From the NCBI RefSeq assembly GCF_001017175.1, contig NZ_LCYG01000098.1, positions 1 through 38,012 on the forward strand: a stretch of 38,012 bases of DNA, given 5' to 3'. The stretch's first letter is position 1; each line of letters starts with the position of its first letter. Position numbers and translations under genes: made by a program. The notes under the pieces are model-generated. The model saw only the letters and a list, made by a program, of their open reading frames with translations, was not told the DNA's origin and made no database searches. The stretch comes from Microvirga vignae (lineage in GTDB: Bacteria > Pseudomonadota > Alphaproteobacteria > Rhizobiales > Beijerinckiaceae). Shown here piece by piece: positions 16,255 to 24,708 of this stretch.

Positions 16255-16337
16255 ATCGGATCCGATCAATTCGGATACGATCGAAATACGCCTCGTAAAA
16301 CACCATGTCAAGCACTTCCGATTTAAGCGGATACGAT
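16255..16337. promoter_or_regulatory. ohr/ohrR control region with three CGGATMCGAT boxes
   Basis: CGGATCCGAT (16257-16266, inside the perfect palindrome ATCGGATCCGAT), CGGATACGAT (16272-16281) and CGGATACGAT (16328-16337) lie between the divergent genes. The first two are 15 bp apart and close to ohr; the third sits just before ohrR. They are candidate OhrR binding sites, differing from the AT-rich TACAATT-type box of Bacillus and Xanthomonas. Confidence 0.6.
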
Positions 16338-16347
16338 TTATTTTGGA

Positions 16348-16884
16348 GTGAACTGCAAGATCACGGATATGCTCATGCCCAAGACCTCAAGAACGAAGAC
16401 CCCCGACATGCCCGGGTCCAATTCCCCGCAGCCCACTGGCGAAGGCAACAAGCTCTCGAATTTTCTGTGCTTCGCGATCTACTCGGCGAACCTCGCCTTT
16501 GGTCGCGCATATAAGCCGATCCTGGATAAGCTTGGTCTGACGTACACCCAATACATTGCCCTGGTGGCGCTGTCCGAGGAGGACAGCCAGACCGTCCGAG
16601 CGCTCGGCGAAAAGATGTTCCTGGAGTCCAACACGCTGACGCCCATGCTCAAGAAGCTTGAGTCGACAGGCTACATCCGACGTCAGCGCGACTCCGCCGA
16701 CGAACGGCAGGTGCGGGTTAGCCTGACCTCCGCCGGTCGCCAACTGCTTGAGACGGATCCAGGCGCATCACTGGCAGAAGCCATTGGGCTCGGAGAGGAC
16801 TTTCCTGCTGCGCAGAAGACCGTGGCAAGAATCCGTGACAACCTCCTGCGTGCCACGCAGGCTGAACGACATGCAGCAGAATAA
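16348..16884 (+). CDS. ohrR: MarR-family peroxide sensor OhrR
   Basis: This regulator of up to 178 residues has the OhrR hallmark NFLCFAIYSANLAFGRAY with the peroxide-sensing Cys41, followed by a winged helix (about residues 75-125, including LFLESNTLTPMLKKLESTGYIRRQRDSADERQVRV-type features). In the family, oxidation of this Cys releases DNA and induces ohr. The only other cysteine is Cys3, near the uncertain N-terminus. The start is unsettled: GTG at 16348 gives the longest frame, while ATGs at 16369, 16375 and 16408 would give shorter proteins still containing Cys41; none has a strong Shine-Dalgarno. It is divergent from ohr. Confidence 0.93.
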   Translation: MNCKITDMLMPKTSRTKTPDMPGSNSPQPTGEGNKLSNFLCFAIYSANLAFGRAYKPILDKLGLTYTQYIALVALSEEDSQTVRALGEKMFLESNTLTPMLKKLESTGYIRRQRDSADERQVRVSLTSAGRQLLETDPGASLAEAIGLGEDFPAAQKTVARIRDNLLRATQAERHAAE

Positions 16885-17191
16885 GGCGCCAACAGGCCTT
16901 GGCTTGACGGGCACAGCATCAGCAGGCCTACCCCAGAAGCGCAGGCGGAGCCGGAGGATCGAAGGGCGAGCGTGTGTCAAAACTTGAGCAAGTCCACCTC
17001 GACGAACTGTTTGTACGATTCCATGCTCTGTACCGGGGATTTCCCTCTCTATCGATGCTTGCAAGAAATTGGACTGCCCCGCGGAGCGGCCCGTCCACGT
17101 TTCGACATAGCCTCGATCCGACTTGAACATTCGGGAGTGCCGCCCGGGATGCCGTTCTGAATTCCCATCGATTATGCCGCCCGCATGGGAG
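16885..17191. other. Intergenic, nothing recognised
   Basis: This stretch between the ends of ohrR and the epoxide hydrolase gene (convergent) has short open frames only, with no recognisable protein, repeat or RNA gene. Confidence 0.5.
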
Positions 17192-17216
17192 TCGGCGCGC
17201 ACAACGTGCGCGCCGA
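17192..17216 (-). terminator. GC-rich hairpin after epoxide hydrolase gene
   Basis: Perfect 11-bp arms TCGGCGCGCAC/GTGCGCGCCGA with an AAC loop lie 5 nt past the stop codon. There is no T-run, so it may act as a Rho-dependent or mRNA-protecting stem rather than a classical terminator. Confidence 0.45.
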
Positions 17217-17221
17217 GGTCT

Positions 17222-18436
17222 TCAGAGCGATCCGCGGAGTGGTCTGAAGCCTGCGCGAATGTCTTCTGAAAGGAGTTCTGGCTGTTCCCAGGCCGCAAAG
17301 TGCCCGCCCTTGTCGTGCTTGTTGTAGTAGATGAGCCTGGGGTATGCCTGCTCCGCCCAGCTCCGTGGAGACGGATAAAGATCATCAGGAAAGACGCTCA
17401 CGGCAACCGGGATAGAGACGCCCTTAACACTGAAAAAGGCGAATTCGCCTGTTTGCAGTTGTTCCCAATAGAGACGGGCCGCGGAAATCGCCGTGTTGGT
17501 CAACCAGAACAGCGTGATGTTGTCGAGGACGTCGTCTCGTGTGAGGCCTCCGGATTGCCCGTCGAATGCGCGTGAGATGAGCTCCAAACTACGCGCGTCG
17601 TGGTCGAGCAGATAGGCTGCCAGGCCGACGGGGGAATCTGCAATCCCGTAGAGCGTCTGCGGACGCAGCCCCATTTGGTATCCGTAGCCGACACCCTTCG
17701 TATATACGAATTTTAGCCGCTCGTACGCGAGCGTCTCGTCAGCTGAGAGACCGGATGGCGTCGGCGTGCCAGCCTGGGCAGCCTTGTCAACGTCGGGTGG
17801 AATCACGCCTGGCATGTTGGAGTGAATGCCGAGCAGTTCCGGAGGCGCCTGCTGCCCCATCAGATCGGTGATAATCGCCCCCCAATCGCCGCCTTGCGCC
17901 ACAAATTGCGTGTAGCCAAGGCGCTTCATCAGCACCGTCCAGGCGCGGGCGATATGGGCCGGATCCCAGCCGGTCGTGGTCGGCTTACCTGAGAAGCCGT
18001 AGCCCGGAATTGATGGGATCACCAGATGAAACGCGTCCTCCGCACGCCCTCCATGGGCCGTGGGATTGGTCAGCGGATCGATGATCTTCAGCTGCTCGAT
18101 AATCGAGCCGGGCCAGCCGTGCGTGACGATGAGCGGCAACGCGTTCTCATGTTTCGAGCGGACATGAATGAAGTGAATATCCAGCCCGTCGATCTCGGTG
18201 ATGAACTGCGGGTAGGCATTCAGTTTCGCCTCGACCTTGCGCCAGTCGTATTCTGTCCTCCAATACTGCGCGAGTTTCTGGACCGTCGCGAGCTGCACGC
18301 CTTGCGATCGGTCCTTGACGGTTTCCTGGTCCGGCCATCTCGTCGCTTCTATGCGTCGGCGGAGTTCGGCTAGTTCTTCTTCCGAAGCAGTGAAACGGAA
18401 GGGACGGATCGCGTCGAGTGATGATCGTTCCGACAT
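17222..18436 (-). CDS. Epoxide hydrolase (EHN-type alpha/beta hydrolase)
   Basis: This 404-residue enzyme has the epoxide hydrolase N-terminal domain (IRPFRFTASEEELAELRRRI, residues 10-29) followed by the alpha/beta hydrolase core. Seen: HGWPGS (106-111), nucleophile Asp184 in QGGDWGA and catalytic His379 in KGGHFAAWEQP. It should hydrolyse epoxides to vicinal diols through an aspartyl ester. GGAG before the ATG at 18436 fixes the start; a longer frame reaching 18895 has no such support. There is no signal peptide, so it is cytosolic. It diverges from an AraC regulator 274 nt away that may control it. Confidence 0.94.
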   Translation of the reverse strand: MSERSSLDAIRPFRFTASEEELAELRRRIEATRWPDQETVKDRSQGVQLATVQKLAQYWRTEYDWRKVEAKLNAYPQFITEIDGLDIHFIHVRSKHENALPLIVTHGWPGSIIEQLKIIDPLTNPTAHGGRAEDAFHLVIPSIPGYGFSGKPTTTGWDPAHIARAWTVLMKRLGYTQFVAQGGDWGAIITDLMGQQAPPELLGIHSNMPGVIPPDVDKAAQAGTPTPSGLSADETLAYERLKFVYTKGVGYGYQMGLRPQTLYGIADSPVGLAAYLLDHDARSLELISRAFDGQSGGLTRDDVLDNITLFWLTNTAISAARLYWEQLQTGEFAFFSVKGVSIPVAVSVFPDDLYPSPRSWAEQAYPRLIYYNKHDKGGHFAAWEQPELLSEDIRAGFRPLRGSL

Positions 18437-18710
18437 TGATATTCTCCATTCATTCGGGTCATTAGGGTCGCCACAGGTGGCGATTATCGAGATTGGTGAG
18501 CGGACGACCGCGCGACCTGCAGCCTCGGCTTCTTGCGGGAGGAGCAAGGCTCCTGCCGCCTGCCAATCACTCTGCCAATCACGTCGTGCTGGAAGGACCT
18601 GCTCGTACCCGAGACGATCCGCGCCGATCTTGCTATCTTCAGCCAGAGGTTTGCTCGCCCCAGCCTTCAGCCTGGAATGCGGGACCCCGCCGCAGCGAGG
18701 AGCGTGCCCG

Positions 18711-19751
18711 ATGCGAAGTTTTCCCTCGACAGCCCCAATGATGCACCCCACCTCGGTCGGCATTGTTGCGCGCCTGGCTCTTGCCCGAGCCACTGCGGCA
18801 GGTCTCGATCCCGGCCCGCTCCTGCGCACGGCAGGTCTGACTGCGTCCCAGATCCAGGACCGGCAGGCCCGCGTGAATGCGGCAAGCGAGATCACCTTCC
18901 TGAATCTGGTGGCGGACGCCCTTCCCGATGAGTTGCTGGGATTCCATCTCGCCGAGGCATTCGATCTGCGGGAGAGCGGCCTGCTCTACTTCGTGCTGGC
19001 CTCCTCGGCGACGCTCGGCGAGGCGTTGGCCCGCGCCGAGCGGTACAGCACCATCACCAATGAGGGCGTCCGGCTGCGATGCCATGGGGGAAGCGACCTG
19101 AGCCTCCGCTACAGTTATGTCGGGGTGCCGCGGCACAAGGATCGCCACCAGGTCGAGTTCTGGTCTCGGATGCTCGTCCGGATTTGTCAAACCCTGACCG
19201 GCACCGAGCTCAGGCCCATCCGGGTCAGCTTCGCTCATCCGCGCTGCAGCGCTTCGGGTCAGCTTGATGCATTTTTTGGTTGTGAGGTGGCCTTTGCGTC
19301 GGACGCTGACGACGTCGCTTTCGCTCGCGGGGCATCGCAGCTTCGGCTGGTCAACGCGGATCCTTATCTGAACGAGATCCTGATCCGCTATGGCGAGGAG
19401 GCTCTTGCCCAGCGGGCCAATCCCGCCAGTCCGATCCGCACGAGCGTGGAGAACGCCCTCGCCCCGCTCCTGCCGCATGGCAAGGGCCATGCGGGCGAAG
19501 TAGCCCGGGCGCTGGGCATGAGCGAACGGACCCTGGCGCGCCGGCTGGCGGCGGAGAACCTGACCTTCCTCGGGATCCGCGAGGAGATGCGCAAGGACCT
19601 GGCCCTTTGCTATCTTAAGGATGCAAGCATTTCCATTTCGCGCATTGCCTGGATGCTCGGCTTTCAGGAGGTTAGCGCCTTCACCCATGCGTTCCGGCGC
19701 TGGACGGGGATGACACCGACGCAGATGCGGGCCCAAGCCCGCTCGTGCTGA
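18711..19751 (+). CDS. AraC-family regulator (arabinose-binding-like N-domain type)
   Basis: This 346-residue protein has an N-terminal domain of the Arabinose_bd type (VGIVARLALARATAAGLDPGPLL onward), common in AraC regulators of aromatic or lipid-like compounds. The C-terminal HTH_18 spans about residues 260-340 (RALGMSERTLARRLAAENLTF and ISISRIAWMLGFQEVSAFTHAFRRWTGMTP). GAGGAG ahead of the ATG at 18711 sets the start; the open frame extends much further upstream without another good site. It diverges from the epoxide hydrolase gene and probably activates it in response to a substrate. Its stop codon coincides with the edge of an IS6 transposase remnant. Confidence 0.92.
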   Translation: MRSFPSTAPMMHPTSVGIVARLALARATAAGLDPGPLLRTAGLTASQIQDRQARVNAASEITFLNLVADALPDELLGFHLAEAFDLRESGLLYFVLASSATLGEALARAERYSTITNEGVRLRCHGGSDLSLRYSYVGVPRHKDRHQVEFWSRMLVRICQTLTGTELRPIRVSFAHPRCSASGQLDAFFGCEVAFASDADDVAFARGASQLRLVNADPYLNEILIRYGEEALAQRANPASPIRTSVENALAPLLPHGKGHAGEVARALGMSERTLARRLAAENLTFLGIREEMRKDLALCYLKDASISISRIAWMLGFQEVSAFTHAFRRWTGMTPTQMRAQARSC

Positions 19752-19872
19752 CGGAGATGCCACGCTCGGCCATCATCTCTTCGAGGTTCCGCAGGCTCAG
19801 ACCGCAAGCCCGATACCACCGGACGCGGAGCAGGATGATCGAATCATCAAAGGCCTGCCCTTGAACACGCCA
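19750..19872 (-). pseudogene. IS6-family transposase N-terminal remnant
   Basis: A 40-residue stretch on the minus strand reads FDDSIILLRVRWYRACGL followed by SLRNLEEMMAERGISV. This matches the start of IS6/IS26-family transposases (typically F...IIL.AVRWYLRYPLSYRDLEEMMAERG..VDH). The match stops abruptly at about 19750, exactly at the AraC stop codon (19749-19751), and the DDE catalytic part is absent. It is a dead fragment. It implies an old insertion or deletion endpoint at the AraC 3' end. Confidence 0.75.
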
Positions 19873-19983
19873 TCCTGCGTCCCTGAACCCAGGGAGCAGT
19901 ATCTGAAACTCTGAAACAAACGATTTGCGACGGATCCGTACCAAGAGCGGACATGCGGAGACTTGTAAATTCGAGCTTGGGTC

Positions 19984-20883
19984 TTATGCCCGTTCCCTAT
20001 TCTTGAGCCACCGCTCGGCAGGTGTCGCGAGTACCGTGGTTAAGACCACGATGGCTGCGCCGAAGCACAGAGACAGCGATGGAACTTCTTCAAAGAAAAG
20101 CCATCCTGCAAAGCCTGAGAAGATGATCGACAGGTACCCGATTGGAGCCAGAAGTTGCGCCTCCTGCTTCTGGTAAGCCTGAAGCCAGCAATATTGCCCC
20201 AGCTGCGCCAGGATGCCGACGAGGATGATGTTCGGCGCTGCGGCCCAGGGGATCGGCACCCACACGATGGCGGCGGGACCGGCCGTCAATACGGTCAGAC
20301 CAACCGTGTAGAAGAGCATGAGCACGACAGTGTTCTCGCCGGCAAGACGCCTCGTCTGAACGACCGCGAGAGAGCCGAAAAATACGGATCCGAAGGCTGC
20401 GACCAATCCCATGTTCCACGGGATCGCATCCGGCTGAACCATGATCATGACACCCAGAAAACCGAGCATCGTGAAGACATAGCGTGTCCTGCTGACGCTC
20501 TCCCCGAGCATGAAGGCTGCCATCACGAGCAGCACGATCGGCCGGGTAAATCCGATAGCGGTTACCACGGCGAGGGGTAATGACGCGAAGGCGGCGAAAT
20601 TCAACGTCAGTGCGATGGAGTTGAACCCGACCCGAGTGAGATGACTGCGGATGTTGGACAGGTTCGTCAGCTTGGCGCGGTGACGCCACACCAGCGGCGC
20701 CACCGAGATAAATCCGACGAGCGAGCGCAGGAAGACGAGTTGGACGGCTGGATAGGTTTCGCCTTCAGCCTTGACGATGGCCTGCATGGTGCTGACCAGC
20801 GCCATGTCGAGCAACAGCCAGCCCGCGCTCCTCCACATTGGAACCGGAGACGAGAGCGCATTGCTGTCGGGTGGAGCCGCCAT
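19984..20883 (-). CDS. DMT-family (EamA) permease
   Basis: This 299-residue inner-membrane protein has about ten transmembrane segments and two EamA repeats (for example RSLVGFISVAPLVWRHRAKL and the C-terminal GYLSIIFSGFAGWLFFEEVPSL). The family exports or imports small metabolites. It starts 16 nt after the PIG-L deacetylase stop, with GAGAGG just ahead of the ATG, so it is the third gene of the ROK-deacetylase-permease transcript. In that setting it may export a by-product (such as the acyl or amino-acid part) or take up a related compound. Substrate is unknown. Confidence 0.9.
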   Translation of the reverse strand: MAAPPDSNALSSPVPMWRSAGWLLLDMALVSTMQAIVKAEGETYPAVQLVFLRSLVGFISVAPLVWRHRAKLTNLSNIRSHLTRVGFNSIALTLNFAAFASLPLAVVTAIGFTRPIVLLVMAAFMLGESVSRTRYVFTMLGFLGVMIMVQPDAIPWNMGLVAAFGSVFFGSLAVVQTRRLAGENTVVLMLFYTVGLTVLTAGPAAIVWVPIPWAAAPNIILVGILAQLGQYCWLQAYQKQEAQLLAPIGYLSIIFSGFAGWLFFEEVPSLSLCFGAAIVVLTTVLATPAERWLKNRERA

Positions 20884-20899
20884 GTCCTCTCACGGGCCG

Positions 20900-23296
20900 T
20901 CAGGCAGGCTGAACCAAATTCGCCAGCAGGCGGAACGCGCCGGGAACCAGCTTGTCCAGTTGATGGTGCAGCACGAGCGCCACATGGGTATGGCGCCCCC
21001 GACCGATACGGGCCGAAATGAGCGAACCTTTGAGCGGACTCTCACCCGGATCATTCAGGGCAAGAAGTTCCTCATAGATGGAGTCGTACTCTGCCGCAAA
21101 GTAGAGCCCCCGCTCCTTGTCCCAACCTTGCCAGTCATTCGCTTCGATCCGGTTCGGATAGGTCAGCAAGGGACTCTCCGGCTTCAGAACCGTCACCGGA
21201 GCGGAGGGGTCTGTCACGCGCCATCGGAGCGACGGCGAACCGATGACAAGGCGGCGGGGCGGCGTATGATCGGGATCCCAATCATCGGTAGGACGGTGAT
21301 AGAGCGTCACCAAGTGTCCGCCCTCCTCCACGAAACGATGCAGGCGCCCGGTCGCGGCCCGGAGGTCCCGCCGGAGCCCGAACGCGAAGATGCCGACGAC
21401 GATGGTCGCAAACTCCGAGAGAGAGCCGGCCTCCAGATCGGCTTCCGCGAGATCCGTCACGTCGAGACCGAGGCGGCGCATGTGAGTGCCGACATTGTCG
21501 CTTCCGCCGCCCACATATCCAATGCGCGCATCGGGCGGGAGAGCGACATCGAGCGTCAGAATCTTGAACTCTACCGGCGCAATGAACGACGTGGGCCGGA
21601 TATGAGTATAGGCAATGGTCCGAACCTGGCTTGCCGGCCTGCCATCGACGATGGGGATGAGCCTTGAGCTCCCGGCGCCCGCCCGTTTTGGCGGATCGAT
21701 GATCCAATCGCCGCCCTCCGTTCGAACATTCCAACCTTCCGGCGCCTGCCACTCCACGGGGCCAGCCCCCATGGCTTGAACCCGGATGCTGGATGGACCG
21801 TCTCCGGTTCTAATGACGGCGATGGCGGGATCGAGAGACAAGGACTGCAGAGGGCCGATCTTGAGAGGCTCCTCAGGATCCAGATCGATCCTGATGGTGT
21901 GTCCTTCCACATCGCCCGAGACAATAACCCCGGCCTCACCATTGCCGCCCATGGGGTCGTAGGCCTCGGGGTAATTGCCCGTGTGGGATGCCGATGCCGG
22001 GATCGCGATCGCATACTGGACATGGCCCGGCTGTCTGGCCGTCTCGACGGCTTCTATTCCATCGGGAAGACGGGGCGAGACCGTGAGGTCCGCAAGACCA
22101 GGCGCGTCGATGTAAATGTCCAGAGTTATCCGCGCCCCCGGATGGCACGAGCCCTTGAAGATGGCACGCACTGCATTCGCATGCACCTCGAAGAGAGCGG
22201 CATCGATCTCCCGCAGCTTGCGGTCGAGGCGATGCCCCATTCGGTCGACGATCTCCCGATCCAGGTCTTTCTTTGCACCTTCGATCAGGCGCGCCGCCCG
22301 ACCGAGCGCCTCGCCGATCCGCTTGCGATCCGGGAACGCCGCAATGGCGGCATCGATGTGCTCCTGCGCTTCTCGCAGAGCGGCGGCCGCAACCTGCGTC
22401 AACCCTGGTGCGCCAGCAAGATCCGCAAGGCTTGCAGGCAGGTCATTTCGAATGTCGCTCTCGGACTCGGAAGGCCCACCGGTCTGGAGCTTCAGGTGAA
22501 GGCTCCATTGATCGACTGGATCGTCACGCCATACGCCCATCCCTTGGGACGCATGCGCCGCCCGGGACCATTCACCAAGCTGCCGATACGCCAAACCGGT
22601 GACTTCATCGCCTCCGGCAACCTGGATGCTGAGCGTCGTGGGCGGCGGTGGCACCTCGTCGTCATACGCATAACCTGCACCCGACCAGGCCGGGAGATAG
22701 AACTTGGAAGCCTGCCACGGCTGAAGGCCCAATCCCGCATGCTCCGGAAAGGCAGAGGGATCGGCCGCCAGGACGAACGCTCTCTCGGCCGCACGGGTCA
22801 TCGCCCGGTGGTGGCCGTGCTGCCCTGGCACGTCTAGGAAGGTCGGGATGACGACATCCGGCCGGTACTGCCGATAAGCCCGGACGAGCCGCTCGACGAT
22901 GCGTTCCTCGCCCCATCTCCGAAGCGTATCGTCGCCGTTCTTGGAGAAGCCGAAATCATGAACCGGATCGTTCGGTCCGTGGCCGAGCCATGCCACATCG
23001 GCATCCATGCGGCGAGCGGCCTCCTCCATTTCGGCAGTCCTCAGCACGCCAAGGGCGCCTCCCCGCTCGGGTCCGAGAGCATTCTGGCCTCCCTCTCCTC
23101 TTGTGGAGCAGGCCACGACAACGCGCATTCCATAAGCAAACCTCAAGGCCGCCAGCATGCCGTTGGCCTCGTCGTCCGGATGCGCCCCGGTATTCATCAC
23201 GGTTATCACGGATCGCAGCCGGCTTAAGGAGCGATGCAGGCGGACAAGGGCTGGCTGATGAACGGCGCCGGCGAGACGGCTATGGTCATCCAACAA
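20900..23296 (-). CDS. Large PIG-L (LmbE) family deacetylase with C-terminal extension
   Basis: This 798-residue protein begins with a PIG-L/LmbE domain, a Zn-dependent N-acetylglucosamine-type deacetylase. Metal motif AHPDDE is at residues 38-43, and PGQHGHHRAM (His160, His163) completes the site. The catalytic domain takes only about the first 300 residues. The rest holds beta-rich segments and a flavodoxin/GATase-like region (IGYVGGGSDNVGTHMRRLGL ... FVEEGGHLVTLYHRP). The start is a TTG at 23296, supported by GAGGAG 7 nt ahead; it overlaps the ROK gene end by 11 nt. There is no signal peptide, so it is probably cytosolic. Expected action: removing an N-acyl group from an imported amino-sugar conjugate. 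Confidence 0.9.
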   Translation of the reverse strand: MLDDHSRLAGAVHQPALVRLHRSLSRLRSVITVMNTGAHPDDEANGMLAALRFAYGMRVVVACSTRGEGGQNALGPERGGALGVLRTAEMEEAARRMDADVAWLGHGPNDPVHDFGFSKNGDDTLRRWGEERIVERLVRAYRQYRPDVVIPTFLDVPGQHGHHRAMTRAAERAFVLAADPSAFPEHAGLGLQPWQASKFYLPAWSGAGYAYDDEVPPPPTTLSIQVAGGDEVTGLAYRQLGEWSRAAHASQGMGVWRDDPVDQWSLHLKLQTGGPSESESDIRNDLPASLADLAGAPGLTQVAAAALREAQEHIDAAIAAFPDRKRIGEALGRAARLIEGAKKDLDREIVDRMGHRLDRKLREIDAALFEVHANAVRAIFKGSCHPGARITLDIYIDAPGLADLTVSPRLPDGIEAVETARQPGHVQYAIAIPASASHTGNYPEAYDPMGGNGEAGVIVSGDVEGHTIRIDLDPEEPLKIGPLQSLSLDPAIAVIRTGDGPSSIRVQAMGAGPVEWQAPEGWNVRTEGGDWIIDPPKRAGAGSSRLIPIVDGRPASQVRTIAYTHIRPTSFIAPVEFKILTLDVALPPDARIGYVGGGSDNVGTHMRRLGLDVTDLAEADLEAGSLSEFATIVVGIFAFGLRRDLRAATGRLHRFVEEGGHLVTLYHRPTDDWDPDHTPPRRLVIGSPSLRWRVTDPSAPVTVLKPESPLLTYPNRIEANDWQGWDKERGLYFAAEYDSIYEELLALNDPGESPLKGSLISARIGRGRHTHVALVLHHQLDKLVPGAFRLLANLVQPA

Positions 23297-24539
23297 GAGA
23301 GATCTCCTCGTTCGGCTGTTCCCGGTGGGCCGCCTGGGCGGTGTCGAGCCGGGGCGTCATCGCCTCCAGGAGCGGCAAGGCGGCAGCACCGAGAGCTGCG
23401 GTGAATCGACCTGTCCGCCCATGGATCAGGCGCGCTTCGTACCGGTTCCTGCGGCGTGCGACCGACAAGGGGAGCGGCTGCATGGCTTGGGTAAGATCCT
23501 CCAGGAGGCCCGGCGGAAGCGCGCCTCCGATCACGACGGCCTCGGGATCGAAGAGGTTCTCGAGCATCGCGATCTGAGGCGCGAGATAACCAGCCGCCTC
23601 CTGGATCCATGCCTCGACGACAGGGTGCTTCCCGCGGTGGAGCCGTTCCAGATGCGCATAGTCTACGTTCCGAATCCCGGCCGCTGCCAGCCTCTCAGTC
23701 AGGGCATAAATAGACGCATAGGCCTCAAGGCAGCCGTGCTGACCGCACGAGCAGAGGCGCCCGCCCTTCTCCACCAGAACATGTCCGATCTCGCCTGCGT
23801 TGCCGTTGGCTCCACGATACGGGCGGCCATCGATCATGATTCCCAAGCCCAGCCCTTGCCCGAAATAGATCAGGCAGAAGTTTTTCAGGTCCTTGGCAGC
23901 GCCCTGAAGACGCTCGCCGACGGCTGCGGCGGTGGCATCGTTCTCGAGCGTGATGGGCGAGCCCAGCACTTGCCCGATGCCGGCCACCGCGTCGAAATCC
24001 AGCCACCCGGCCAGGGTCGTCGGCCCGACGGACGTCATGCCCTCGACATTGAACGGACCCGGCATGACGACGCCGACGCCTAGAAGCTGCGGGATGGGAG
24101 GCTTCAGCTGCGCCTGCGCGGCCTCGATCTCGGCCTTGATGACCGGAAGCACCGTTTCGGGATCGTTTTGCTGGATCGACAAGGTCCGCTGCGCGCGAAC
24201 GCGGCCACCGATATCCACGAGAAGGGTGGATATGCGATCTGCGGCGATCTCGATCCCTGCGGTCATGCCGCCGTTGGGATTGACGGCGAACTGGATCGGC
24301 GGCAGGCCGCGACCCGCCCTGAGCCGGCCGGTTTTGATGAGCAGGCCGTCCGCGACGAGATCCTCGACGATGTTCGAGACCGCCTGGGTGCTCAGATGCG
24401 CATGGCGTGAGATTTCGGTCCGCCCGACCGGACCTAGCTGACGCACGACATCCAGCACGACACGGCGATTATGAGAGCGGTTGCGCTCCGGATTGCTTCC
24501 GATCGTCGACCGCGCCCCCGCTTTGGATTTTCTCGGCAT
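23286..24539 (-). CDS. ROK-family transcriptional repressor
   Basis: This 417-residue regulator has an N-terminal winged helix (about residues 25-67; GRTEISRHAHLSTQAVSNIV) and a ROK sugar-binding domain. Seen: GEIGH (249-253), zinc motif CSCGQHGCLEAYAS (from residue 263) and LENDATAAAV. ROK repressors release DNA when they bind a sugar or sugar derivative. GGAG lies 8 nt ahead of the ATG at 24539; a GTG three codons upstream is possible. It diverges from the ABC transporter operon and heads the deacetylase-permease operon, so it probably controls both from the shared 169-nt region. Confidence 0.94.
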   Translation of the reverse strand: MPRKSKAGARSTIGSNPERNRSHNRRVVLDVVRQLGPVGRTEISRHAHLSTQAVSNIVEDLVADGLLIKTGRLRAGRGLPPIQFAVNPNGGMTAGIEIAADRISTLLVDIGGRVRAQRTLSIQQNDPETVLPVIKAEIEAAQAQLKPPIPQLLGVGVVMPGPFNVEGMTSVGPTTLAGWLDFDAVAGIGQVLGSPITLENDATAAAVGERLQGAAKDLKNFCLIYFGQGLGLGIMIDGRPYRGANGNAGEIGHVLVEKGGRLCSCGQHGCLEAYASIYALTERLAAAGIRNVDYAHLERLHRGKHPVVEAWIQEAAGYLAPQIAMLENLFDPEAVVIGGALPPGLLEDLTQAMQPLPLSVARRRNRYEARLIHGRTGRFTAALGAAALPLLEAMTPRLDTAQAAHREQPNEEISLVG

Positions 24540-24580
24540 CTCCGGCACTCCACAATTCTACGATGCCGCCGCGCAAAGAA

Positions 24581-24592
24581 TAACTCAAGTTA
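24581..24592. promoter_or_regulatory. Putative ROK operator
   Basis: TAACTCAAGTTA is an inverted repeat (arms TAACT/AGTTA) inside an AT-rich patch that is unusual for this GC-rich DNA. A TTGACA hexamer follows at 24602-24607, a possible -35 for the plus-strand operon, although no good -10 is visible at the right distance. Confidence 0.5.
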
Positions 24593-24708
24593 ATTATCTT
24601 ATTGACAGGCCGGTAGCTCTGGGGGAGCCTTGGCGCCGGAATGGTCCTTCCGAAGGCCACCACCAGAGAAATTTCGGCGCCCCGTGCCCGGCAATAATGG
24701 AGAGGGAT

